In this document: positions 16,841-24,616 of the stretch, in pieces | Numbering within the stretch: the first letter of the stretch is position 1 | Layout: each line of letters starts with the position of its first letter | DNA from: an uncultured Caryophanales bacterium | GTDB lineage: Bacteria > Bacillota_I > Bacilli_A > RF39 > UBA660 | Direction: 5' to 3' | DNA length: 51,528 bases | Assembly: GCA_946412015.1 (NCBI GenBank) | Contig: CAMKGA010000009.1 | Coordinates: forward strand, 1-51,528 | Translations under genes and position numbers: made by a program | The notes under the pieces: model-generated | What the model was told of the DNA's origin: nothing | The model's input: the letters and a program-made list of their open reading frames with translations, nothing else | Database searches by the model: none

Positions 16841-16894
16841 AAAATTATGCATTTTCTTCATGCATAAAAAATTATGCATTTTCTTCATGCATAA
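16841..16894 (-). terminator. Duplicated terminator at end of NUDIX gene
   Basis: Two exact 27-bp direct repeats (16841-16867, 16868-16894). Each contains the hairpin ttatgca / tgcataa with a 9-nt loop and a following T run on the minus strand. The inner copy also encodes the last residues, MHEENA, and the stop of the NUDIX gene; the outer copy is a silent duplicate of that end. Two stacked terminators therefore insulate the next operon. Confidence 0.85.
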
Positions 16895-17348
16895 TATCAT
16901 GTCTTAATCTTTTAGTGTACACAAGTTTTTTTATTATATCAGGTTTAATATTCAATTCTTTAATTTCATCTAAAGTATGCCAAGAATTTATGCTGCTACT
17001 TTTATCTAATGTTTTAAAATTATCTTTATTTTTAAGATTATAACTATTATTTATTTTATAGATAAATAAATATTCATGGTATCTTACATCATTAAATATA
17101 AAGAAATTTTCTAATATATCGATTAAATTTATATCTTTATCATTAACTACCATACCAAGTTCTTCATTAAGTTCTCTTTTAAGTGCGCATAAACTATCTT
17201 CCATATATTTTACTCTACCACCAGGTAATGAATAAAAATCAACATTATCACACGTTTGTAATAAAACTTTATCACTATCCATAATTAATCCTGCAACTCT
17301 AACATTCAATTTAGCATTTGCATCACTATTCATAATCGAAATATCCAA
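16872..17348 (-). CDS. NUDIX hydrolase
   Basis: Pyrophosphohydrolase of the NUDIX fold. The full Nudix box GX5EX7REUXEEXGU is present (GRVKYMEDSLCALK followed by RELNEELGM), about residues 42-64 from the chosen start. It is preceded by RVAGLIMDSDKVLL and FYSLPGGR and followed by EYLFIYKI and the SINSWHTLDEIKEL tail common in small cytoplasmic members. Substrate not predictable. The TTG at 17348, 5 nt after gaggtgg, gives MDISIMNSD, the usual beginning of this group; the ATG at 17378 has no ribosome-binding site. Single-gene unit with a duplicated terminator. Confidence 0.88.
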   Translation of the reverse strand: MDISIMNSDANAKLNVRVAGLIMDSDKVLLQTCDNVDFYSLPGGRVKYMEDSLCALKRELNEELGMVVNDKDINLIDILENFFIFNDVRYHEYLFIYKINNSYNLKNKDNFKTLDKSSSINSWHTLDEIKELNIKPDIIKKLVYTKRLRHDIMHEENA

Positions 17349-17460
17349 ATTAACCACCTCAAAGATAATATAGCACATTTAATAAAAAAAGTGAATTATT
17401 GTCATCATATTTTAATAATTTATACATATTTAATCAAAATCTAAAATATATATAATAAAA

Positions 17461-17483
17461 AATAGTATGATAATCACACTATT
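17461..17483 (-). terminator. Terminator of prepilin copy C
   Basis: Minus-strand stem aatagtgtga / tcatactatt (one G-U pair), 3-nt loop, followed by T6, 28 nt after the stop of the broken prepilin. Confidence 0.75.
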
Positions 17484-17510
17484 TCTATTTCATTTTCCTC
17501 AAAATTTACT

Positions 17511-18440
17511 CTAATTTATTAAAGATTTAGAAATGACTATAACTGGACGAACAACATAGCTAGCATCATCAACCTAACCTTTATTGATATATCCATTATC
17601 TGTCATAATATAAACACTAAATGTCGAATCATTTGCAGGACTCATTGTCCAATAATTATAATTATTACTATATACCCAGTTTGGTGTTTATTCGCTCTTA
17701 ATCAATCCTATATCTGATGGAGTAACATTTCCATCAACATAACCTAGATTTTTAAATTCATTATACTGAATCAATCTTGCTTCGATTGCTGCTGGAACCT
17801 TTACGGCTGCCCAAGCATCTACTACATATTTTACCTCTGACTGTTCATAATCATTTATACATTGTGTTGATATCCAAATGCCATTTAAAAATCCACATTT
17901 TTCACTTGTATAATATGCAACTCCTCCATAACCATTTGAATTTATGTTGTTTTCACTGATGAACCTGTATAATTATTTATATGCCCTTTTCCATATTGAT
18001 TTATCTCTGCTACAGTTAATGGTTCTGATTTTAAAAGTGTTACAGTTGCTTCACTTGTATCACTATTCTTAATTACATAATAATCTACATTATTATAACT
18101 TACTTCATCTCCTACTGAGTATGCTTTATATGTTATTATTTCTTCCTTCCCATATGTATATTCTATATTTCTTCCTGCAACCGTACATCCAGCTAGATAT
18201 ACTTATGAATCATTATTTAACTGTGTCGTAGAACATTCTACTTCATCTCCTGTATATTCTATCGCTAGCTCAGATATATCTGTTGGAAAATCAACATTAT
18301 CTAGTAAATATGTTGCTATCGCTAATTCAATAGAACGTCCATACACATCAATACTTCTTTTGTCTGCTGAAATTCTTGCATTTCTTATTATATTCATAAC
18401 TAGTGATGTTACGATTAGTGCTAGTATTGAAAGTATTACT
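17511..18440 (-). pseudogene. Prepilin pseudogene (copy C)
   Basis: Homologous along most of its length to the prepilins at 5.6-6.5 and 20.5-21.5 kb: LALIVTSLVMNIIRNARISA, DKRSIDVYGRSIELAIATYL, IEYTGDEVECSTTQLNNDS, EPLTVAEINQYGKGH, NGYGG, VDAW, EARLIQ, YNYWTMSPAND, VVRPVIVI. Disablements: the start and the GFTLIE segment are gone (homology begins abruptly near 18440); a stop replaces the codon after NNDS (about 18203); a frameshift lies near 17940-17950; and there is at least one further stop in the lectin-like region (about 17576). It keeps its terminator. Confidence 0.85.
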
Positions 18441-18488
18441 TATAAGCATAAAAGATGGTATCACTCGGTGTAAATTCATATTAATAAT

Positions 18489-18520
18489 AAAACACAGTTA
18501 TTCATTTTAAACTGTGTTTT
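18489..18520. terminator. Bidirectional terminator in debris
   Basis: Perfect 10-bp stem aaaacacagt / actgtgtttt, 12-nt loop, A/T tracts on both sides. Confidence 0.8.
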
Positions 18521-18673
18521 ATTTTGGAATATGATATAAGTCAAAGAAAAAATTCTTTACCTTAATCGAACCAATAGCAGTATCAGTAACATTGTCCTTA
18601 TTTCATGACAATATAATTGTATAACATTTTTTTAATTATTTCAACCCTTTTTATTTATTTTTCACAAAAATAA

Positions 18674-18703
18674 AAAAGACAATTTCAAATGAATTTGTCT
18701 TTT
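18674..18703. terminator. Bidirectional terminator in debris
   Basis: Stem aaaagacaa / ttgtctttt with a 12-nt interior that can extend the pairing; A and T tracts flank it. Confidence 0.75.
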
Positions 18704-19061
18704 ATTATGACTGAATACGAAATTTTATATATAATTAAATTCATATAATACTATATATTATATAAATTAATTATCATTAACATAGAATTGCATATTGTCT
18801 TATACAATTCATATTCTAGTTTTAATTCTTGGAACTTTTTGGTTTTACTTTTATAAACGATTAATTGATACATCAATTCATGTTCCAATATCTTAAATCT
18901 AAGCAACTACTTTATCATTTGGTAATTTATATATATCGTTAACCATTGATGTTGCAAGTCTATTATCCTTTAAGTTAATAAAAGTTTTCATTAGCATTTT
19001 CTTTCTTAAATATATAGAAAAAGAAAATATCAAACTACATGATGTTTTCTCAAAAAAATGC

Positions 19062-19101
19062 ATCTTTCCAAATTCTATTCACTCATTTGGAAAGATTTTT
19101 T
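19062..19101. terminator. Strong hairpin terminator left of the IS
   Basis: Perfect 12-bp stem atctttccaaat / atttggaaagat, 11-nt loop, followed by T6 on the plus strand and, after gca, by T7 on the minus strand. Confidence 0.8.
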
Positions 19102-19160
19102 AGATTCTTAAGAATCACATTGATATTTTTCTGTATTATTCTTTTGACTTCACTCACGCA

Positions 19161-19182
19161 CCTTACCACAGGACACTTTTTT
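19161..19182 (+). repeat. Left terminal inverted repeat of IS
   Basis: Begins ccttaccacaggacac and ends in T6. Its partner at 20520-20541, read on the minus strand, begins ccttatcacagggcac and ends in T6. Confidence 0.85.
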
Positions 19183-19191
19183 ATATTGTAT

Positions 19192-19215
19192 TACCTAGTA
19201 TTTTTATACTAGGTA
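19192..19215. terminator. Hairpin inside IS left end
   Basis: Perfect 10-bp stem tacctagtat / atactaggta with a tttt loop, between the left repeat and the transposase promoter. There is no T run, so it may block incoming transcripts weakly. A similar hairpin (20452-20476) lies near the other end. Confidence 0.5.
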
Positions 19216-19234
19216 GCTGTTTCGTCTCTTAAAA

Positions 19235-19263
19235 TGGATAAAACGACCATTTTATGCTATACT
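19235..19263 (+). promoter_or_regulatory. Transposase promoter (extended -10)
   Basis: TGGATA (19235-19240), 17 nt, TATACT (19258-19263), preceded by TGC to make an extended -10. Start expected near 19270. Confidence 0.65.
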
Positions 19264-19306
19264 TAATTTAAACAAAAATAGAAAGCAGTATAGGTGGTCG
19301 TTTTAT
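19238..19306 (+). promoter_or_regulatory. Inverted arms that can hide the transposase start
   Basis: ataaaacgacca (19238-19249) is exactly complementary to tggtcgttttat (19295-19306). The second arm runs from just after the aggtgg ribosome site into the ATG. The first arm lies within the promoter, upstream of the predicted transcript start, so only read-through RNA from outside would carry both arms and fold. Confidence 0.75.
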
Positions 19307-20447
19307 GTCTAAATTATATAATACTTTTGAATCTATTTCAAGCGATTTGGCAAATTATTTAAAAGAATCTTCTAATAACATATCCAAACCTCAAGCATAT
19401 AATCTTTCATATATTGTAATTGGGGCAATTCAAGCAAATTCAATTATTGCATCTAAAGTAGCTTTAAACTTTAAAGGAACATTATCAAATAATAAACCAG
19501 ATTCTAATGAAAAACGCGTTAAACGTTTTTTCAACAATAGTATTTTTAATATTTACAATTTTTATGCCGATTTTATATCTAATATTATTTCTACGTACAA
19601 AGTTAAACACAGTGATAATAACGTTTTTATTAGTTTAGACTATACTTATAATAAAGATGATTTTACTTCTTTAGTTTTTACTCTTAGAATTGGTAAACAA
19701 TCTATCTCATTATGGTTTAAATGTTTTAATGGCACAAATGATAAAGAAGCATTCTCTATTGATACCATTAAAGATGGCATTCTTTTCGTGCATAATCTAT
19801 TTAACAAAAAATATAACTTAATTTTTCTTGCAGACCGTTGGTTTAATGATCCTGCAATTTTTAAATATATTGATTCTTTAGGGGATAAGTTTTGTATTAG
19901 AACCAAAACTAATGTTTCTGTTAGTACTGATGGTAATGAATTTAGATCTCTAACTGATATAAAACCTAGGACTAATTCATCAAAATTACTTAAAAGCATT
20001 CTCTTTACTCAATCACAAAAAATGAATGTTAATCTTGCAATTAGTCCATCTAAAAACACCGATGATCCTTGGTATATTGTCACAAACTTGGACCCTAGTT
20101 TTGCCATTAAATATTATCATAAAAGATTTGGTGCGATAGAGTTTCTATTCAAATCACAAAAATCTAATGGATTTAATTTAGAAGATACTACTGTATCAAA
20201 TATTACAGCATTTAGAAATATGTTTGGTGCAACATGTGTTGCAATTACTTGGATGATAATTTTAGGAGCTGATTATGTAAAAAACAAAAGTCACTGCAAA
20301 TTTAACTTATATGATATTAGAAGAACTAAAGGAAAGATAATAAGAGTAAAGTCATTATTCAATATCGGAATGACTATTTTTAAGCATATTTATAATTCAT
20401 TCATTAATTATAATTTAAAATTCAATTTTATCCTCTATGACATATAA
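19305..20447 (+). CDS. IS4-family transposase
   Basis: A complete 380-residue DDE transposase. Visible motifs are the first catalytic Asp in FISLDYTYN (about residue 109), the second in IFLADRWFND (about 177), and the C-terminal YHKRFGAIEFLFKSQKSNGF, matching the Y-R-E-K signature of IS4 members (here Y-2-R-4-E-6-K, one residue longer than the classical spacing). The N-terminus has a helical DNA-binding-like region with KRVKRFFNN. The start ATG follows aggtgg. The frame is undamaged, so the element may still be active. Expression is probably limited by the pairing of sequences around the start codon with sequence in the promoter. Confidence 0.88.
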   Translation: MSKLYNTFESISSDLANYLKESSNNISKPQAYNLSYIVIGAIQANSIIASKVALNFKGTLSNNKPDSNEKRVKRFFNNSIFNIYNFYADFISNIISTYKVKHSDNNVFISLDYTYNKDDFTSLVFTLRIGKQSISLWFKCFNGTNDKEAFSIDTIKDGILFVHNLFNKKYNLIFLADRWFNDPAIFKYIDSLGDKFCIRTKTNVSVSTDGNEFRSLTDIKPRTNSSKLLKSILFTQSQKMNVNLAISPSKNTDDPWYIVTNLDPSFAIKYYHKRFGAIEFLFKSQKSNGFNLEDTTVSNITAFRNMFGATCVAITWMIILGADYVKNKSHCKFNLYDIRRTKGKIIRVKSLFNIGMTIFKHIYNSFINYNLKFNFILYDI

Positions 20448-20451
20448 AACA

Positions 20452-20476
20452 TCCAGTATATTTTGTATATACTGGA
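20452..20476 (+). terminator. Hairpin after transposase gene
   Basis: Perfect 9-bp stem tccagtata / tatactgga, 7-nt loop, 5 nt after the stop. The T run is lacking, so termination strength is uncertain. Confidence 0.5.
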
Positions 20477-20495
20477 CGTGCATTTTGGCTTTACA

Positions 20496-21470
20496 TTACT
20501 TTATGTTACAAAACCTTAGAAAAAAGTGCCCTGTGATAAGGCTGCTGTTCCTAAGCTCGCCATAACCGTTTACGTACCAAACTTTCGAAGACGAATCGTT
20601 ATATGGAGTATTTGTCCAATACCAGTAACTATTATTATATTGCCAATCATATTGTGGTACATATCTAGTACCTGGTTCAGTAGGTGTTTCATAAGTTTCA
20701 ACTGTTGTCATTGACTCATACACATCTTTTGAAATTAATCTTGCTTCGGTTGCTGCTGGGGCTTGAACAGTCTTCCATGCATCTACTACATATTTAATTT
20801 CGCTTGATGCATAATCATTTTTACATCCATCAAATACAGAAGTAATATTTACATATCCGCAAGTTTCACTTGTATAATATGCCATACCTCCATAACCATT
20901 TAAATTATATGCTGTTCCTATTGAATCTACTGTATATCTGTTTACATGTCCTGCGCCATATTCGTTTACTTCAGCGGTAGTTAACGGTTCAGCTTTTAAA
21001 AGTGTTGCAGATTCTTCTGTTGTATCTGAATCTTTAATTACATAATAATTGATACTATTATATGTTACTTGATCCCCTACTTGATATGTAGCATAGGTAG
21101 GTGCTGGTAGAGTTTTATCCTCACCATATGTATAATCTCCTGTAGATTTTCCGGCAACACGACATCCAGCTAGATATACACTTGAATCAGTATTGATTTG
21201 TGTTGTAGAACATACTACTTTATTTCCTGAGTATTCAATAGTTAGTTGTTCAACACTCGTTGGAAATTTACCTGTATCTAGTAAATAACCTGCAATAGCA
21301 AGTTCTATACTTCTTCCATATACATCTACACTTCTTTTATCTGCAGAAATACGTGCCTTTCTAATAATATTCATTACTAATGGAGTAACTATTAAAGCAA
21401 GAATTGCCATTATTACTAATACAGCTATCAATTCTATCAAAGTGAAGCCTTTTTTCTTTCTTATACTCAT
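20496..21470 (-). pseudogene. Prepilin truncated by IS insertion (copy D)
   Basis: Start ATG at 21470 with ggagggat before it; the ATG at 21509 has no ribosome site. Leader MSIRKKKG then FTLIELIAVLVIMAILALIV with the conserved Glu. The pilin core and lectin-like domain follow: LTIEYSG, LKAEPLTTAEVNEYGAGHV, NGYGGM, VDAWKT, EARLIS, YWYWTNTPYNDSSSKVW, GYGELRNS. From about 20541 the frame is insertion-sequence DNA, adding SLITGHFFLRFCNIK in place of the family's closing VRPVI strand. The last strand of the domain is lost, so the adhesive function is probably damaged, although the N-terminal pilin part could still be made. Copy D is closest to copy A. Confidence 0.85.
20520..20541 (-). repeat. Right terminal inverted repeat of IS
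   Basis: Differs from the left repeat at two positions (c/t at position 6 and a/g at position 13). It supplies the last codons and stop of the truncated prepilin D reading frame. Confidence 0.85.
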
Positions 21471-21624
21471 ATCATATCCCTCCTTTTTCAAAATAAGCAT
21501 AACGCGCAAAGTTTGTAAAATTTTTCTCCTACCTTACTAACTTACAATAAAATAATAACATTATTTTATTTTTTGCTACATTTTTTATTTACCATGATAA
21601 TCGTATCTATATATATTAAAAAAA

Positions 21625-21643
21625 AGTACATATATAATGTACT
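21625..21643 (-). terminator. Terminator of the 292-residue membrane protein gene
   Basis: Minus-strand hairpin agtacat / atgtact, 5-nt loop, T8 run. It overlaps the stop codon. Confidence 0.8.
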
Positions 21644-22520
21644 AATTAATTTCTAATTTTAATATTTTGTAATCTTCTAGTAATTTATTATAGATAATCT
21701 CTCCTTCAACTGGAACATAATTAGCAGTTAAAACTAAATTATTAAATGTTCCATTTTCAATTTTCTTATATCCTTTACTAAATAAATTACTTGTATCTTT
21801 ATCATAGATTACCTCAATTAAACTAAGTAAGCTATTATATGTTCTAGATGTTAATTGTTCTGGTTCTCCAAAATAAATATATTTTTTACCATTTTCATCT
21901 ATTTTATAGAATATTAAATTTCCTTTTGAAATTTGAGCATAATCTTCACCTACTATTTTATCTCGATATTCAGTAAAATCATTAATATCAATATAAACAT
22001 CAGCCATGCTACCTAATTCAAATTTCTTATCTACCCTAAATTTATAAATATTATTTTCTTTATCAGAATATATTTCAATACCGTTTCTTCTTAAATTCAT
22101 TTTACTATAATCTAAGCTACCTAATATTGATGATACATATCCTTTATCATTACCATTTAACTGTCCAATACTATCTGCAACACTATATAATAGTTTTCCT
22201 TTTAATAATATATTTTTATCCTTTTTAGGTATTGTAAATGTTAATATATTATTAGATAAATTACCTACTAAACTATCCATTTCAGTATCATTACTAATAT
22301 TAATTTTTAATGTATCTTCTGTTGTTTTTATATCTAAATTATAATATTTTGAAACAGACAGGTAATTATCTTCTTTTTTGATATACTTATTTAATTTACT
22401 TAACTTAAATGTTGAATGATTAAAATCAAATATAAGCATTACTAGTAACACGGTAAATAAAAATCCAGAAAGTGCTGATGACAATATCAATACATTTCTT
22501 TTTAATTTTTGTCCCTTCAT
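21642..22520 (-). CDS. Single-pass membrane protein, unknown function
   Basis: 292 residues. One N-terminal membrane helix (LSSALSGFLFTVLLVMLIF, about 14-33) with the remaining 250 residues outside. The extracytoplasmic part is strand-rich (YNLDIKTTEDTLKINIS; KNNIYKFRVDKKFELG; YADVYIDINDFTEY-like stretch) with no motif I recognise. Shine-Dalgarno aggagttgg. Single-gene unit with its own terminator, divergent from the VanY-like gene. Wall-linked work is possible from that neighbour, but this is weak. Confidence 0.7.
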   Translation of the reverse strand: MKGQKLKRNVLILSSALSGFLFTVLLVMLIFDFNHSTFKLSKLNKYIKKEDNYLSVSKYYNLDIKTTEDTLKINISNDTEMDSLVGNLSNNILTFTIPKKDKNILLKGKLLYSVADSIGQLNGNDKGYVSSILGSLDYSKMNLRRNGIEIYSDKENNIYKFRVDKKFELGSMADVYIDINDFTEYRDKIVGEDYAQISKGNLIFYKIDENGKKYIYFGEPEQLTSRTYNSLLSLIEVIYDKDTSNLFSKGYKKIENGTFNNLVLTANYVPVEGEIIYNKLLEDYKILKLEIN

Positions 22521-22605
22521 ACTACCAACTCCTATTTTAATTATACTATAAATTCTAAAAAAAGAATAGTATCATAAAACATATTTTAAAATAATATTAT
22601 TAAGT

Positions 22606-23181
22606 ATGAGAAAATATAATATAATTAATAATTCTGATGATATAACTTTGCTTGTAAATAAAGATTATCATCTTCCTTTATCATATATTCCTAAAGACTT
22701 AGAAAAAATAAATGATTTATATAGTGATAACTTACAATACTTAAAAAAAGAAGCAAGAATTAATTTTGAAAAAATGGCTAAAGATTTAGAAAAATTAAAT
22801 ATGAAAATAATTGCTGTATCTACTTTTCGTAATAGTAAATATCAAGATACTTTATTTAAAAAATATGTAAAAGAAAAGGGCTTAGAGTATGCACGTATGT
22901 GTAGCGCAGAAGCTGGAGCATCTGAACATCAAACAGGTCTTGCGGTTGATATTGCAAATCATAATCTAGATTATGATAATTTTGATAAAACTAAAGAGTT
23001 TGATTGGGTATCAAATAATTGCTATAAATATGGTTTTATTCTGAGATATCCTAAAAATAAAACTCATATTACTAAATATAAATATGAGCCATGGCATTAT
23101 AGATATGTAGGAAGTATTGCAGAATTCATTTATAAGAATAATATAACTTTAGAAGAATATAAAAAACTAATCGAAAGTTAA
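22606..23181 (+). CDS. VanY/M15B-type D,D-carboxypeptidase-like protein
   Basis: 191 residues matching the catalytic core of the M15B peptidases: STFRNSKYQD, then SEHQTGLAVDIANH (first zinc ligands His and Asp), NCYKYGFILRYP and EPWHYRYVG (catalytic Glu and third ligand His). These enzymes cut the D-Ala-D-Ala or L-D peptide of cell-wall precursors outside the membrane. No signal peptide or membrane anchor is visible, and no clear Shine-Dalgarno precedes the ATG. It may work in the cytoplasm, be exported otherwise, or start upstream at an unusual codon. Convergent with the YjbR gene; the two 3' ends overlap by 15 nt. Confidence 0.85.
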   Translation: MRKYNIINNSDDITLLVNKDYHLPLSYIPKDLEKINDLYSDNLQYLKKEARINFEKMAKDLEKLNMKIIAVSTFRNSKYQDTLFKKYVKEKGLEYARMCSAEAGASEHQTGLAVDIANHNLDYDNFDKTKEFDWVSNNCYKYGFILRYPKNKTHITKYKYEPWHYRYVGSIAEFIYKNNITLEEYKKLIES

Positions 23182-23205
23182 TATATAGCTTGTATCGATT
23201 AGTTT
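23164..23205. terminator. Shared bidirectional terminator in overlapping 3' ends
   Basis: 11-bp stem aaactaatcga / tcgattagttt with a 20-nt loop, located within the ends of the convergent vanY-like and yjbR-like genes. Confidence 0.7.
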
Positions 23206-23832
23206 AAATAATATTTTATCATCTATTTTATTATCAAGAATAATAGTTATCCAGTGCTTTTTATTCATGTGATATCCCTTAAATATATTTACATTATCTA
23301 CTATATTTTCTATTCTATCAATTGGATGTTTGATATCAATAATTTCTATTATATCATCACTATCAAGTCCTAGTTTTCTTTTTGAAATAGTCATAATTAA
23401 TAAATACCATTTACTATTAGGGTTTCTAGCTATTGCACAATCTGGATAATCATTCCATAAAAATTCTAACTTAGTATTATATTTTTTATTAATATAATTA
23501 ATTACTTTTTTTGTTTGCTTTTGTTTAAATATATCATCATCAAAACAATTATTAATAATATCATCAATGATAGATTCATACTCTATTTTTATTTTTGATA
23601 CAAAATCTCCATTAACACTATTTATATCTACTAATATATATTCATAATTACCATCAACTTCTACTACTTTAGATATTAAAGAATTATTTCTATATATAAC
23701 TTCAACATAAAACTTATTATCACTTATATATTTTTTATAAATATAATTATCATTTATTTTTTTAAAGCCATAATCTATTATTTTTTTATAATTAATTTTC
23801 TTTAATTTTAATTTACTCTTTAAATTTCTCAT
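23167..23832 (-). CDS. MmcQ/YjbR-family protein
   Basis: 221 residues. The C-terminal 110 residues match the YjbR/MmcQ fold: FLWNDYPDCAIARNPNSKWY, LLIMTISKRKLGL, EIIDIKHP, and the hallmark GYHMNKKHWITIILD. The N-terminal 100 residues are Ile/Asn/Lys-rich with strand character (FYVEVIYRNNSLISKVVEVD), as in the two-part versions common in Firmicutes. Described as DNA-binding-like by fold; no biochemical role is settled. Soluble and cytoplasmic. Only a weak ribosome site is visible before the ATG. Confidence 0.82.
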   Translation of the reverse strand: MRNLKSKLKLKKINYKKIIDYGFKKINDNYIYKKYISDNKFYVEVIYRNNSLISKVVEVDGNYEYILVDINSVNGDFVSKIKIEYESIIDDIINNCFDDDIFKQKQTKKVINYINKKYNTKLEFLWNDYPDCAIARNPNSKWYLLIMTISKRKLGLDSDDIIEIIDIKHPIDRIENIVDNVNIFKGYHMNKKHWITIILDNKIDDKILFKLIDTSYILTFD

Positions 23833-23873
23833 ACATAAATTATATAATATATTATTTTTTTTATCAATTACTT

Positions 23874-24605
23874 TTAATAATTAACGTATGTATGAGGGGG
23901 AGTTATAATATCTACTTCATCTGATACCTCTATTGTATCTGCCTTTTCATTTATCTTTAAAGTACCACTAACAGGATAAATATATACTCTACCTGTATCA
24001 TCACCTATAGCCATTTTATTATAATATAACATATAATCATCACTAATACTATCTTTTTTATTTATAACTGGAGTTATTTTATATTCTCCAACATTTTCTC
24101 CTTCTTCTCTTTTAAATGTAACATTAAATTTATCCATTATATTATTGGGATTATTATTATGCATAACAATACTATATGTATACTCTGGATCACTTTCTCC
24201 TTCATATTTTTCTATATCATTAGCATATACATAAATAGCAGTATAAATCTCATGACGAATAGCCTTACTACTTTCATACTCACCTATTCCCTTTACGCGT
24301 TCCCAAATAAAACCAGCATCACTCATACTTTTTGCAGTACTACTCCAATTTGTTAAATCATCAACATTATCTTTTCTATTTTTGGTATAGGCATATTCTC
24401 TAATATAATCTACTCCTTCAACTAAATTACTATCAACAATTATCCCAACTGGGCTTTCTAGATTATTATTCCAAGTATCAGATCCATCATACCATTTATA
24501 AAGCAAATTTTCATTACACTTAGTGTTTATATCAATCGCACTTACATAACCTAAAAAACTATAAAACATTACAACAAAAAATAAACTTGTAATTATTTTT
24601 TTCAT
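23874..24605 (-). CDS. Secreted protein downstream of a sortase
   Basis: 243 residues with a signal peptide (IITSLFFVVMFYSFLGYVSA). The mature part is acidic with Ig- or pilin-like strand patterns (YTAIYVYANDIEKY; YTYSIVMHNNNPNNI; KFNVTFKREEGENVGEYKI; VYIYPVSGTLKINE). It ends in TPPHTYVNY with no LPXTG-like signal, hydrophobic helix or charged tail. It follows the sortase gene by 11 nt, so both are made from one transcript, but the missing sorting signal argues against it being the sortase substrate in the usual way. Family not recognised. Confidence 0.7.
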   Translation of the reverse strand: MKKIITSLFFVVMFYSFLGYVSAIDINTKCNENLLYKWYDGSDTWNNNLESPVGIIVDSNLVEGVDYIREYAYTKNRKDNVDDLTNWSSTAKSMSDAGFIWERVKGIGEYESSKAIRHEIYTAIYVYANDIEKYEGESDPEYTYSIVMHNNNPNNIMDKFNVTFKREEGENVGEYKITPVINKKDSISDDYMLYYNKMAIGDDTGRVYIYPVSGTLKINEKADTIEVSDEVDIITPPHTYVNY

Positions 24606-24616
24606 ATTATTCCTTT

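Larger units (their letters stand above)
18441..19160. other. 720-bp gene-free stretch with decayed fragments and terminators
   Basis: No intact gene is visible. A minus-strand open piece at about 18526-18600 (reading DTAIGSIKVKNFFFDLYHIP before a stop) looks like the end of a lost gene followed by its terminator. A possible frameshifted small gene lies at about 18760-18997 (minus; MLMKTFINLKDNRLATSMV, then in the next frame ILEHELMYQLIVYK). Neither is recognised. Three strong hairpins are annotated separately. The stretch joins the broken copy C prepilin to the left end of the insertion sequence and probably arose by deletion. Confidence 0.6.
19161..20541 (+). mobile_element. IS4-type insertion sequence, 1,381 bp
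   Basis: Bounded by 22-bp terminal inverted repeats that match at 20 of 22 positions (19161-19182 and 20520-20541). It encodes one complete DDE transposase on the plus strand. Length, single ORF and motif layout fit the IS4 family. Ten-base flanks just outside the repeats (cactcacgca on the left, ctgctgttcc on the right) are not the same, so no target-site duplication remains; one side has been lost or rearranged. The right end lies inside the lectin-like domain of prepilin copy D. Confidence 0.85.

Noticed and set aside
16841-16894. Possible two-unit CRISPR or recombination repeat
   Set aside because: The two 27-bp units are directly adjacent with no spacer, and each is plainly a terminator plus gene end.
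18760-18997. Small frameshifted gene in the debris region
   Set aside because: The two frames join into a plausible 85-residue protein, but there is no family resemblance or clear ribosome site; mentioned only within the debris entry.
19646-19999. Minus-strand frame inside the transposase gene
   Set aside because: Shadow of an intact DDE transposase; no homology and no ribosome site.
96-21470. Proven diversity-generating retroelement
   Set aside because: No reverse transcriptase or template repeat lies in the window, and some differences between copies A and D are at non-adenine positions. Kept only as a hypothesis.
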